DNA of 64,000 nt from an uncultured Rhodospirillaceae bacterium (GCA_945952105.1 CAMFGZ010000024.1:1-64000); one strand, 5' to 3'; shown: positions 34,444 to 42,454, counted from the first letter of the stretch. The notes: a model not told the origin generated them from the letters alone. Translations and numbers: made by a program.

Positions 34444-36015
34444 CTAATACACATCGCGCTGATAACGGCCGGCCTTGGCCAGGCCGTCAAGCCAGGCCTT
34501 CGCTTCGGCAGCGCTCTTAGCCCCGGGCCCCATCGCGACGTCGAGCAATGCCGTCTCGACGTCCTTGGCCATGCGCTTGGCGTCGCCGCAGACATAGAAG
34601 TGCGCGCCCTGTTCGAACCACGCCCACAGCTCGCCGGCATTCTCGCGCATGCGCGTCTGCACGTAGATCTTCTCGGCCTGGTCACGCGAGAATGCGAGAT
34701 CGACGCGGGAGAGAACGCCGCGCCGCTGCCATTCGACGATCTGGTCCTCGTAGAGGAAATCTGTGGCCCGCTTCTGGTCGCCGAAGAACAGCCAGTTCCG
34801 GCCCTTCGCGCCGCGCGCATCGCGCTCCTCGAGAAAGGCGCGGAATGGCGCGATGCCCGTGCCCGGACCGACCATGATGGCGGGCGCCGCATCGTCGACC
34901 GGCGGCGCGAAGCCGTGACTCTTCTGGACGAACACCGGAATGACGTCGCCGGGCTTGGCGAAGTCGGCGAGATAGCAGGAGCCGATGCCGGTGCGGGTGC
35001 GGTCGTTGGTGTCCCAGCGCACGGCCGACACGGTGAGATGAACTTCGCCCGGATGCGCCTTGGGCGAGGAAGCGATCGAGTAGAGGCGCGGCTGCAGCCG
35101 GTCGAGCGACTTCAGCAGGCCGGGCAGCGACGGCGATACCGACGGGAAGGCCATCAGCAAGTCGAGCAGGTCGGCCTCGGCCAGTTCCGGCGGCCCCTCG
35201 CCCGATGCCAGCGCCTGCAGCTTCAGCGCCTCCTCACCATCGAAGGCGCGGCTCGCGAGGAACAGCATGCACTCGTCGCTCGGCCGCGCGATGTCGACCT
35301 TGCTCAGCAGCGCCTGGCGAAGCGGTAGCGCCTCGTGATCGACGCCGACCATCTCCTCGCCGGTGGCGCCAAGGCGGTCGAGCACGGCCTGCACGAGCTG
35401 CGGGTTCTTGCGTGCGAAGACGCCGAGACTGTCGCCGGCTTCGTAGGTGATGTCGCTGGCCGAGAGATCGAGAACGACATGGCGCACGTCCTTCTCGGAA
35501 CCGTTGCGGTTGAGCGGATGGGCATCGACCAGCGTCGCGAGCGCGGGCCGGTCGCGCGAGAAGCCGACCTGTCCGGCGGGATTCGACGCGGGCGCGGCAA
35601 CGGCCGAGCCGTCGCGCATCGGCTCGAGTGCAGCGACGAGCTCCTTCACCTTGCGCTGCGTTTCCTTGCCGCCCGGCACGCAGCGGCCCATGTCGGCCTC
35701 GGCGCCGGACCAAACCGCTTCCGCATAGGTCTGGCAGAGATAGCCGCACTGGCCACAATCGAGCTGGGCCATCGCCGCCATGAGCTGGCGTTCGGGCTTC
35801 GTGTCCTTCGCCAGTTCCATCCGCTCGGCGAGCGACATCGCGGCATCGTGCCAGGGGAAATCCTCCGGCTCGGCGGTTGCCGCCGGAGCGCCGTCCGACG
35901 CGCCGCCGGTCACGCCGAGATAGGCGGCGAAGAAGCCGTTCAGCCAGGCGCGCTGCTCCGTCGAGAACGGCGCGGTCTCCGGAACGATCTGCGGGAGGGG
36001 CGCGAGGACGTTCAT
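34444..36015 (-). CDS. CysJ-like NADPH flavoreductase with N-terminal 4Fe-4S domain
   Basis: The 523-residue protein has three parts. Residues 10-35 hold PFSTEQRAWLNGFFAAYLG, an element also found at the start of NirA. Residues 85-118 form a putative Fe-S domain of the RnfB/CdhD kind (LDCGQCGYLCQTYAEAVWSG, then GRCVPGG; C87, C90, C94, C112). From about 150 on it is a sulfite-reductase-alpha-like module with RLYSIASSP (FAD), MVGPGTGIAPFRAFLEER (NADPH) and FYVCGDAKRMAKDV. The flavodoxin domain of CysJ is absent, so electrons should pass FAD to 4Fe-4S to the acceptor. It overlaps nirA by four bases (ATGA), and its best role is electron donor to NirA, NasA or both. Confidence 0.85.
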   Translation of the reverse strand: MNVLAPLPQIVPETAPFSTEQRAWLNGFFAAYLGVTGGASDGAPAATAEPEDFPWHDAAMSLAERMELAKDTKPERQLMAAMAQLDCGQCGYLCQTYAEAVWSGAEADMGRCVPGGKETQRKVKELVAALEPMRDGSAVAAPASNPAGQVGFSRDRPALATLVDAHPLNRNGSEKDVRHVVLDLSASDITYEAGDSLGVFARKNPQLVQAVLDRLGATGEEMVGVDHEALPLRQALLSKVDIARPSDECMLFLASRAFDGEEALKLQALASGEGPPELAEADLLDLLMAFPSVSPSLPGLLKSLDRLQPRLYSIASSPKAHPGEVHLTVSAVRWDTNDRTRTGIGSCYLADFAKPGDVIPVFVQKSHGFAPPVDDAAPAIMVGPGTGIAPFRAFLEERDARGAKGRNWLFFGDQKRATDFLYEDQIVEWQRRGVLSRVDLAFSRDQAEKIYVQTRMRENAGELWAWFEQGAHFYVCGDAKRMAKDVETALLDVAMGPGAKSAAEAKAWLDGLAKAGRYQRDVY

Positions 36016-37799
36016 GCGACCAGTGCCAGGGCCGGGACACGCTCGGCGAGATCGCGCAGCGCGGCGATCTCGTGGCGGCGGCAGAATTCGAAGAACGATT
36101 CGGTGGCGGAGCGGCGATGCGCCAGATAGGCCGCCAGCAATCGCTCGAGAAGCGGCGGCAGCTCGTCGAAGGCGATCGATGTCGCGTATTCGCGCGCCAT
36201 CGACTGCTCGGCGGTCGACGCCGCGCCGCCGCCGATGAAGACGTGATAGCCCTCGACGCTGTCCTCGCCACGCTCGACCCTGGCGGCGATCAGGCCGATG
36301 TCGCCGACATAATGCTGGGCGCAGGAATGGTGGCAGCCGGTCAGGTGGATGTTGACCGGTGTGTCGATGGCCAGACGCATCTCCAGATAGTCGGCGAGCT
36401 TCAGCGCATGGCCCTTGGTGTTGGCGGCGGCGAACTTGCAGCCGGCATTGCCGGTGCAGGCGACCAGGCCACGCCGGATCGCGCTCGCCTCGATACCGAG
36501 GCCGAGCGCGGCGATGGCCGCGACGCAAACGCCGACATCACGGGTGTCCACGTCGGAGATCAGCAGGTTCTGCCAGACCGTGAGCCGGATCGTGCCCGAG
36601 CCGAAGCGCTCGGCGATCTGGGCGATACCGCGCATCTGCTCCGCCGTCATGCGGCCCACGGGAAGGACCAGGCCAAGATAGCTGAGGCCCGCCTGTTTCT
36701 GGACGTGCACGCCGATATGGCCATGCTTGTCGGCCAGCGCCCGCGACGTCACGACGGCCCCCGCCGCGCGGCGCAGCTTCGCGCCGTACTCCTTCTCGAC
36801 CTCGGCCACGAAGGCCTCGCGACCCATGCGGTCGATCACGTACTTCAGGCGCGCCTTCTGCCGGTTGGTGCGATCCCCGTGGATCGCGAAGGCGCGCACC
36901 ACTGCACCCGCGACCGGCACGCATTCGTCGGGCTTCAGCAGGATGCCGGTCTCGAAGGCGAAATCCATATGGCCGGTGATGCCGCCCAGCTGCAGGCGAA
37001 AGTAGATACCGGGCTCGAAGCCCTCGCCGCCCGTCACCTCCGCCGCGACGAAGCCGATGTCGTTGGTATCCTCGAGCACGGGAACACGGCCGCCACCGTC
37101 GAAGGCGATGTTGAACTTGCGCGGCAGGCCGTACATCTCGCGGTGATTGAGGATGTAGTGATGCATGGCCCGGCACAGAGGTCGGGTGTCGTAGAGCTCC
37201 TGCGGATCGATGCCCGCGGTCGCGCTGCCGGTGATGTTTCGGATGTTATCCGCCCCCGAGCCGCGCGCCGTCAGCCCGAGATCCTGCACCGCCAGCAGAA
37301 GATCTGTGGCGGCGTGGGCCGGAATCTCGCGGATCTGCAGGTTGGCGCGCGTCGTCACATCGGCATAGCCGCCGCCGAAGGCATCCGCCGCATCGGCCAG
37401 GCCGCGCATCTGCCAGGCATTCAGCATGCCGTTGGGGATGCGCAGCCGGCACATGAAGGAATTCTCCGCCGGCGCGACGAAGAAAAGCCCGTGATACTTG
37501 GTGAGGAAGACGTCGATGCCCTTGGGAAACTGCCCCGCCGCGGCGCGGCCCACCATCTCATCCCAGCGATCGAGCGGGTGACGCGCGCGCTTGGCCGTCT
37601 CCTCGGCCACCAGCTTGCCGCCCGAGGCCACGGCCCGGTCCTGCGCGGCATGCTGCAGGGCATCCGGCCCGATCGGCTGGCCTTCGGAGGAGGGTCCTGC
37701 GGTGCGCGAGGCGAGCTTGTCGGCCGCCTTGCGGGCTTCGATCCCGCTGACGAAACCCTGCAGCCACTGCTTCTGGGCGTCGTCGAATTCTTCGGTCAT
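36012..37799 (-). CDS. nirA: Siroheme nitrite reductase, ferredoxin type
   Basis: The 595-residue enzyme has two sulfite/nitrite reductase ferredoxin-like half-domains (NAWQMRGLADAADAFGGGYA near 127-146, and IAQIAERFGSGTIRLTVWQN near 392-411). The siroheme-4Fe-4S ligands are C448-x5-C454 (ACTGNAGCKF) and C489-x3-C493 (LTGCHHSCAQHY). This is the NirA layout, which reduces nitrite to ammonium with six electrons. The NTR half-domains begin only near residue 85. Residues 1-25 contain AQKQWLQGFVSG, which matches the first residues of the reductase encoded next. The ATG overlaps the stop of the ABC ATPase gene by four bases. Confidence 0.92.
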   Translation of the reverse strand: MTEEFDDAQKQWLQGFVSGIEARKAADKLASRTAGPSSEGQPIGPDALQHAAQDRAVASGGKLVAEETAKRARHPLDRWDEMVGRAAAGQFPKGIDVFLTKYHGLFFVAPAENSFMCRLRIPNGMLNAWQMRGLADAADAFGGGYADVTTRANLQIREIPAHAATDLLLAVQDLGLTARGSGADNIRNITGSATAGIDPQELYDTRPLCRAMHHYILNHREMYGLPRKFNIAFDGGGRVPVLEDTNDIGFVAAEVTGGEGFEPGIYFRLQLGGITGHMDFAFETGILLKPDECVPVAGAVVRAFAIHGDRTNRQKARLKYVIDRMGREAFVAEVEKEYGAKLRRAAGAVVTSRALADKHGHIGVHVQKQAGLSYLGLVLPVGRMTAEQMRGIAQIAERFGSGTIRLTVWQNLLISDVDTRDVGVCVAAIAALGLGIEASAIRRGLVACTGNAGCKFAAANTKGHALKLADYLEMRLAIDTPVNIHLTGCHHSCAQHYVGDIGLIAARVERGEDSVEGYHVFIGGGAASTAEQSMAREYATSIAFDELPPLLERLLAAYLAHRRSATESFFEFCRRHEIAALRDLAERVPALALVA

Positions 37800-38599
37800 G
37801 CGGCCCGCGCCGGGACCCTGTGACGCGCATAGAGGAATTCGAGCACCGCGGCGCGGCAGCTTGCGTATTCGGCGTCGGTCGCCAATTCGAGCCGGCGGCG
37901 CGGTCGGGGGAGATCGACCGTCAGGATCTCGCCGATCGTCGCGGCAGGGCCGTTGGTCATCATCACCACGCGATCCGACAGCAGCACCGCCTCGTCGACA
38001 TCGTGGGTGATCATCATAACCGTGTTGCCGAGGCGCGCATGGATCTCCATCACGCTGTCCTGCAGGTGCGCGCGGGTCAGCGCGTCGAGCGCACCGAACG
38101 GCTCGTCCATCAGCAGCACCTTGGGCTGCATGGCAAGCGCGCGGGCGATGCCGACCCTCTGCTTCATGCCGCCCGAAACTTCGTGCGGCCGCTTGTCCTT
38201 GGCCTGGGCCATCTGCACGAGTTCAAGGTTGTGCATGACCCAGTCGTGGCGCTCGGCCCTGCTCTTGGAGCTGCCGAACACCTTGTCCACCGCGATGGCG
38301 ATGTTGCCGTAGACGGTGAGCCACGGCAGCAGGGAGTGGTTCTGGAACACGATGGCGCGGTCCGGCCCCGGGTCGTCGACCACCTTGCCTTCGAGGAAGA
38401 CCTCGCCGCTGGTCGACTTCAACAGGCCGCCCAGGATGTTGAGCAGGGTCGACTTGCCGCAGCCGGAATGGCCGATCAGCGAGACGAACTCGCCCTGCTC
38501 GATGCGCAGGTTCACGTCGCGCAGCACTTCCGTCGCCATCTGGCCGCGGCGGAAGCTCATGCCGACCTGTTCGAACTTGAGATAGGGCTGGGATGTCAT
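37796..38599 (-). CDS. nrtD: Nitrate ABC transporter ATP-binding protein
   Basis: The 267-residue single-domain ABC ATPase has a Walker A (GHSGCGKST), Q-loop (VFQNHSLLPWLTVYGN), signature (VSGGMKQRV), Walker B (VLLMDEPFGALD) and H-loop (MMITHDVDEA). It belongs to the NrtD/SsuB/TauB class that pairs with NrtB-like permeases. No NrtA-like regulatory domain is fused, unlike cyanobacterial NrtC. It begins 13 bases after the permease stop and overlaps nirA by four bases. Confidence 0.9.
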   Translation of the reverse strand: MTSQPYLKFEQVGMSFRRGQMATEVLRDVNLRIEQGEFVSLIGHSGCGKSTLLNILGGLLKSTSGEVFLEGKVVDDPGPDRAIVFQNHSLLPWLTVYGNIAIAVDKVFGSSKSRAERHDWVMHNLELVQMAQAKDKRPHEVSGGMKQRVGIARALAMQPKVLLMDEPFGALDALTRAHLQDSVMEIHARLGNTVMMITHDVDEAVLLSDRVVMMTNGPAATIGEILTVDLPRPRRRLELATDAEYASCRAAVLEFLYARHRVPARAA

Positions 38600-38612
38600 G
38601 ACCTGGTGCTCC

Positions 38613-39515
38613 CTACTGCGCCGAGACGCCGTGCGACACGAAGTGACCGATCGTGGCGATCAGCTTGTCGAGCAGGAAGCCGACGATGCCGATATAGACC
38701 AGGGCCACGATGATGTCGGAGATGCGCGAGCTGTTCCACGCGTCCCAGATGAAGAAGCCGATGCCGACGCCGCCGATCAGCATCTCCGCCGCCACGATGG
38801 CAAGCCAGCTCAGGCCGACGCCGATGCGCAGGCCGGTGAAGATGTAGGGCACCGTGGCGGGCAGCGTGATCTTGTAGAAGACCTCCCACCAGGAAAGCCG
38901 GATCACCGCCGCGACGTTGCGATAGTCCTGCGGGATGTTCCGTACGCCCACCGACGTGTTGATGATGATCGGCCAGATCGAGGTGATGAAGATCACGAAC
39001 AGGGCCGAGGGATCGGCATGGCGGAAGCCCGCCAGCGACAGCGGCAGCCAGGCGAGCGGCGGCACGGTGCGCAGGACCTGGAAGATCGGATCGAGGCCGC
39101 GCATCGCCCAGGTGCTCTGGCCGACCAGGACGCCGAGCGCGATGCCGACGACGGCGGCGAGGCTGAAGCCGATGGCGACGCGCCCCAGACTCTTGGAAAT
39201 CTGCCAGAAGGCACCTTTGTCGATGCCGCCATTGTCGTAGAACGGATCGGCGATGAAGTCCCACGCATCGGCCACCACCTTTGTCGGCGGCGGCAAGTGA
39301 GCGCCCGGCTCCGAGCAGAGGAGCTGCCAGACGAACAGGGTGATCGACAGCACGATGAGGGGCGGAAGCACGACGCTCGCCAGATGCTTCAGCACGCCGA
39401 TGGCGCGCTCCAGGGCCGGCCGCACCGGCGGCCGGAAGGTGACGATCTCCGCGGAAGTCTCCGGGACGGGTACGGCGGCGGCCACCGACGGGCCGGCCTT
39501 GGCGGCAACCTGCAT
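38613..39515 (-). CDS. nrtB: Nitrate ABC transporter permease
   Basis: The 300-residue membrane protein has about six helices and the BPD_transp_1 core: GRVAIGFSLAAVVGIALGVL, then VPPLAWLPLSLAGF, and the EAA loop YRNVAAVIRLSWWEVFYKIT followed by LPATVPYIFTGLRIGVGLSW. It forms the channel for NrtA-bound nitrate. The ATG shares one base with the nrtA stop (TGATG). An N-terminal cytoplasmic stretch of about 45 residues precedes the first helix. Confidence 0.9.
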   Translation of the reverse strand: MQVAAKAGPSVAAAVPVPETSAEIVTFRPPVRPALERAIGVLKHLASVVLPPLIVLSITLFVWQLLCSEPGAHLPPPTKVVADAWDFIADPFYDNGGIDKGAFWQISKSLGRVAIGFSLAAVVGIALGVLVGQSTWAMRGLDPIFQVLRTVPPLAWLPLSLAGFRHADPSALFVIFITSIWPIIINTSVGVRNIPQDYRNVAAVIRLSWWEVFYKITLPATVPYIFTGLRIGVGLSWLAIVAAEMLIGGVGIGFFIWDAWNSSRISDIIVALVYIGIVGFLLDKLIATIGHFVSHGVSAQ

Positions 39516-40828
39516 CACGCCACCTTCTTGATCTGGAGGCTGGTGAGATAGGCCTTCGGATCCTCGGGATCGAACACCTTGCCGTCGAAGAAGGTTTCCT
39601 TGCCGCGTGACGTCGTCTTGGGCACGTCGGATTCGGCGGCGCCGATGTTCTTGGCGGCGGTGCGCCACAGATCCTCGCGATTGACCTTGCCGATGATCGC
39701 CTTGGTATCGAGATCCATGGGGAGCTTGCCCCAGCGCTGGTTCTCGGTGAGGAACCAGAGTTCATGGCTCTGGTACGGATAGGAAACGCCACCCTTCCAG
39801 AACTTCATGAGCTGGTCGGAGTTGGAAACCTTTCGGCCGTCACCATAGTTGAACTGGCCCTTGATGCGATTGATGATATCGGCCGGGGGCACGTTGAACC
39901 ACTGGCGCTTGCCGATGATGTTGGCCAGCTCCTCCTTGTTCTCCATCTTGTCGCACCACTGCTGGGCTTCCATCACCGCCATCAGCATCGCCATCGCCGC
40001 CTTCGGGTTCTTGTCGACCCAGTCGGCCCGCATGCCGAGCGACTTCTCCGGATGGTTCTTCCAGAGTTCGCCGGTCATCGCGGCGGTGAAGCCGATGTCC
40101 TGATTGACGAGCTGTTCGTTCCACGGCTCGCCGACGCAGAACGCATCCATGTTGCCGACCTTCATGTTGGCCACCATCTGCGCCGGCGGCACGACGATGG
40201 TCGACACGTCCTTGTCGGGATCGATGCCCGCGGCGGCGAGCCAGTAGCGGATCCAGAGATCGTGCGTACCGCCCGGGAAGGTCATGGCGCACTTCACTTC
40301 CTTGCCGGCCGCCTTCTTCTTGGCGAACGCCTCCTTGAGCGGCTTGGCGTCGATGGTGGCGCCCAGCCCCTTGAACTCATTGGAGACCGACAGGCCCTGG
40401 CAGTCGTAGTTGAGCCGCGCGAGGATATACATCGGCACCGGCCGGTTCTCGGGCGTCGTCGTCCCCAGACTGATCTGATACGGCTTGGGCGTGAGGATGT
40501 GCGCGCCGTCGATGCCGCCCGCGCCGCCGCCCAGGACGAGATTGTCGCGCGTCGTGCCCCACGAGGCCTGCTTGGCGACGTTGGCCTCGGTGATCCCGTA
40601 CTTGTCGAAGAGCTTCTTTTCCTTGGCGATGATCAGCGGCGACGCGTCGGTGAGCGCGATGAAGCCCAGTGTCACCTTGTTGGTCTCGACACCCGCTCCC
40701 TGCGCGAAAGCGCCTCCCGGGAAGGCGGCGCGCGCCGCGCTCAGCAGGGCGGCCGTCGCCGCGACGCCGGACGCGCTCTTGAAAAGGTCGCGCCGTCCCA
40801 GGCCCTTGCGGCCGCTTCTAGTCGCCAT
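39515..40828 (-). CDS. nrtA: Nitrate ABC transporter substrate-binding protein
   Basis: The 437-residue protein has a Tat-type signal (GRRDLFKSASGVAATAALLS, then AARAAFPGGAFAQ) and the NrtA/CmpA fold: KVTLGFIALTDASPLIIAKE, AHILTPKPYQISLGT, the nitrate-site segment VGEPWNEQLVNQDIGF, and a C-terminal DLWRTAAKNIGA. It catches nitrate (or nitrite) in the periplasm for NrtBD. AGGAGAG lies seven bases before the ATG. It overlaps nasS by 11 bases. The cytosolic paralogue NasS is encoded directly upstream, and the main difference is the presence of a signal peptide here. Confidence 0.92.
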   Translation of the reverse strand: MATRSGRKGLGRRDLFKSASGVAATAALLSAARAAFPGGAFAQGAGVETNKVTLGFIALTDASPLIIAKEKKLFDKYGITEANVAKQASWGTTRDNLVLGGGAGGIDGAHILTPKPYQISLGTTTPENRPVPMYILARLNYDCQGLSVSNEFKGLGATIDAKPLKEAFAKKKAAGKEVKCAMTFPGGTHDLWIRYWLAAAGIDPDKDVSTIVVPPAQMVANMKVGNMDAFCVGEPWNEQLVNQDIGFTAAMTGELWKNHPEKSLGMRADWVDKNPKAAMAMLMAVMEAQQWCDKMENKEELANIIGKRQWFNVPPADIINRIKGQFNYGDGRKVSNSDQLMKFWKGGVSYPYQSHELWFLTENQRWGKLPMDLDTKAIIGKVNREDLWRTAAKNIGAAESDVPKTTSRGKETFFDGKVFDPEDPKAYLTSLQIKKVA

Positions 40829-42041
40829 GATTGCTCTCCTGCTGTTCGAAGGTCGTTGAGGTTTCATTGCTGGGGTCGAACACCGACCCGTCGAGGAAAG
40901 TGTCGGGGCCCATCGCGACCGGCGCGCCGTTGGTCGGGATGATCCAGGGATCGGGATGCGCACCCTCGACCTTGCGGTCGACGAGCGGGCACGGCAGGCC
41001 GAGTTCGCTGGCGGCGGCACGATAGATGTCGCTGCGGAACACGCGGTCGGCCACGGCGCGCAGGTCGGAGCGCGGCGCGACCTGTCCCCACCGCACCATC
41101 TGCGACAGGTACCAGTCGGCATGGCTGCGCCACGGGAAGTTGGCGAGCTGGCGATGGAAGATGTGGAAGTCCGGCAGGCCGAGCGACCGGCCGATCACCT
41201 CCGCCGGCACGTTGAGGAAGCGCGGCGTCGACAGGATGCGCGCCGCCTCGGGCCGGTTGGCCGGTTCGTCGAGCCAGGCGCCGGCTTCGGTGATGGCCTT
41301 CACGAGCGCGATCAGTATCTTGGGGTTTTGCTGGGCCCAGGACTCGGTCGTGCCGAGGATCTTCTCCGGCATCGAGTCCCAGATCTGCCGGCTGGACGCG
41401 GCGATGCGGCCGATGCCGAGGCTCGCGGATTGCTGGTTCCATGGCTCGCCGACGCAGTAGCCGTCGATCGTGCCGCCCGAGAGATGCGCCACCATGTGCG
41501 GCGGCGGCACCACCGTGAGACGCACATCGCGATCCGGGTCGATGCCGCCCGACGCGAGCCACAGGCGCAGCAGGTGATTGTGCGAGGAGTAGGTGAAGAC
41601 CGACGCCAGCGTGATGGGCGCCCTTCCCTCGCGTGCGCGGCGGGTGACGACGGCCGCGAGCGCGCGGGCATCGAGCGGCGCGCCGGCCGGGCGATTCTCG
41701 CCGACACGATCGGGCGCAGCTTCCTCGATCTCGCGCCATAGCGCGTTCGAGAGCGTGATCGAGTTGCCGTTCAGATGCAGCGTCATCGCAGCGATCATCG
41801 GGACGTTGACGCTGTCGATGCCGAGCGTGGTCGCGAGCGGCATCGGCGAGAGCATGTGGGCCGCGTCGAGCAGGCCCACCGCGAGCTTGTCGCGGATGTT
41901 GGACCACGAGACTTCGCGGCGCAGTTCGACGTCGAGCCCGTGACGCTCGTAGAGCCCGAGCACCTCCGCGAAGAGGACGGGCGCGCAGTCGATCAGGGGG
42001 ATGAACCCCACTCTCACCTTTTGTCGCTCGACGTATCCCAC
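40818..42041 (-). CDS. nasS: Nitrate sensor NasS (cytosolic NrtA-like)
   Basis: The 407-residue protein has the NrtA fold (VRVGFIPLIDCAPVLFAEVL, HMLSPMPLATTLGI, VGEPWNQQSASLGIGRIAAS) but no signal peptide, the hallmark of NasS. In Azotobacter and Paracoccus, NasS holds the antiterminator NasT inactive and lets it go when nitrate binds. The GTG at 42041 is taken as start because GGAG lies nine bases before it, immediately after the T tract of the leader terminator. A TTG at 42056 would sit right next to that T tract. Here nasS is the first gene behind the NasT-controlled leader, so its own synthesis should be switched on by the release of NasT. Confidence 0.88.
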   Translation of the reverse strand: MGYVERQKVRVGFIPLIDCAPVLFAEVLGLYERHGLDVELRREVSWSNIRDKLAVGLLDAAHMLSPMPLATTLGIDSVNVPMIAAMTLHLNGNSITLSNALWREIEEAAPDRVGENRPAGAPLDARALAAVVTRRAREGRAPITLASVFTYSSHNHLLRLWLASGGIDPDRDVRLTVVPPPHMVAHLSGGTIDGYCVGEPWNQQSASLGIGRIAASSRQIWDSMPEKILGTTESWAQQNPKILIALVKAITEAGAWLDEPANRPEAARILSTPRFLNVPAEVIGRSLGLPDFHIFHRQLANFPWRSHADWYLSQMVRWGQVAPRSDLRAVADRVFRSDIYRAAASELGLPCPLVDRKVEGAHPDPWIIPTNGAPVAMGPDTFLDGSVFDPSNETSTTFEQQESNHGD

Positions 42042-42054
42042 CAGACTCGACTCC

Positions 42055-42108
42055 AAAAAAAACGACGCCCCAAGCGGCCGCGATGAAGCGACCGTGTGGG
42101 ACGTCGTT
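42055..42108 (-). terminator. Leader intrinsic terminator of the nas operon (NasT-controlled)
   Basis: An 11-bp outer stem (AACGACGTCCC at 42108-42098 with GGGGCGTCGTT at 42071-42061, one G-U pair) encloses an inner 7-bp stem (CGGTCGC with GCGGCCG) and runs into eight Ts (42062-42055). It ends right before the nasS Shine-Dalgarno sequence. A strong terminator inside an operon leader implies attenuation, to be lifted by NasT. Confidence 0.9.
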
Positions 42109-42116
42109 GTCCGGGA

Positions 42117-42140
42117 AGGCAGACCGCCATTGGCCTGCCT
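42117..42140 (-). promoter_or_regulatory. ANTAR target hairpin 2 (hexaloop) in nas leader RNA
   Basis: A 9-bp stem (AGGCAGGCC with GGTCTGCCT, one G-U pair) presents the six-base loop AATGGC. A at loop position 1 and G at position 4 match the ANTAR-binding rule. It lies eight bases upstream of the terminator stem. Confidence 0.85.
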
Positions 42141-42150
42141 GAAAATTCAG

Positions 42151-42174
42151 GAGCCGCCCGTCATTGGGCGCCTC
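42151..42174 (-). promoter_or_regulatory. ANTAR target hairpin 1 (hexaloop) in nas leader RNA
   Basis: A 5-bp core (CGCCC with GGGCG, 42170-42155), extended by GAG/CTC across one G-G mismatch, presents the six-base loop AATGAC. A at position 1 and G at position 4 again fit the ANTAR rule. Ten bases separate it from hairpin 2, giving the two-hairpin motif recognised by NasT-type proteins. Confidence 0.85.
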
Positions 42175-42185
42175 GCCTATACTTC

Positions 42186-42201
42186 AGCAGGAAACATGCC
42201 A
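42186..42201 (-). promoter_or_regulatory. Sigma-54 type (-24/-12) promoter of the nas operon
   Basis: TGGCATG-N4-CTGCT keeps the essential GG and GC spaced by ten bases, with two departures from the TGGCACG-N4-TTGC consensus. The predicted start, about 12 bases past the GC, is near 42175, exactly where hairpin 1 begins. RpoN/NtrC control of nitrate assimilation is well known in alphaproteobacteria. Confidence 0.65.
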
Positions 42202-42280
42202 AGCGACGCCGGCGGCGCGATCATCCGCGAAGCGTCTGATCCGATTGAGGAAATCGGCGAATCCGTCGCGCGATGCCGAA

Positions 42281-42302
42281 ATCACCTCCGAATGGAGGTG
42301 AT
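42281..42302. promoter_or_regulatory. Perfect palindrome upstream of the nas promoter (candidate operator)
   Basis: ATCACCTCC-GAAT-GGAGGTGAT is a perfect 9-bp inverted repeat centred about 116 bases before the predicted nas start site, the usual position of an enhancer-binding activator site. Half-site spacing does not match the NtrC consensus, so the bound protein is unknown. Confidence 0.5.
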
Positions 42303-42352
42303 ACCTTCTGCCCGCTTGCGCGCCAGTGCCGCCGAAGAGGCAGGCACACAGT

Positions 42353-42454
42353 GTCATCCTAAGCGCAGCGAAGGATCTCCCGCCCGCCACGTAATCGGTA
42401 ACTGCTGACTATATCTGATCGTTCGGCAAGGTCCTTCGCCGCGCTCAGGACGAC
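42353..42454. repeat. Dispersed intergenic palindromic repeat, family A
   Basis: The arms GTCATCCTAAGCGCAGCGAA with GGATCT, and GGTCCTTCGCCGCGCTCAGG with ACGAC, are near-perfect inverted copies flanking an A+T-richer centre. This best-preserved copy lies just past the nasT stop and may end or stabilise its transcript. Confidence 0.75.

Noticed and set aside
29291..35328. Two plus-strand open frames of over 900 codons opposite the DUF882, cysG, nasA and reductase genes
   Set aside because: The minus strand carries well-motifed nas genes with overlapping stops and starts. The plus-strand translations show only shadow composition and no domain pattern.
42281..42302. The palindrome before the nas promoter as a canonical NtrC site
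   Set aside because: The half-sites CACC and GGTG are ten bases apart, not the spacing of the NtrC consensus. I keep it only as an unknown operator.
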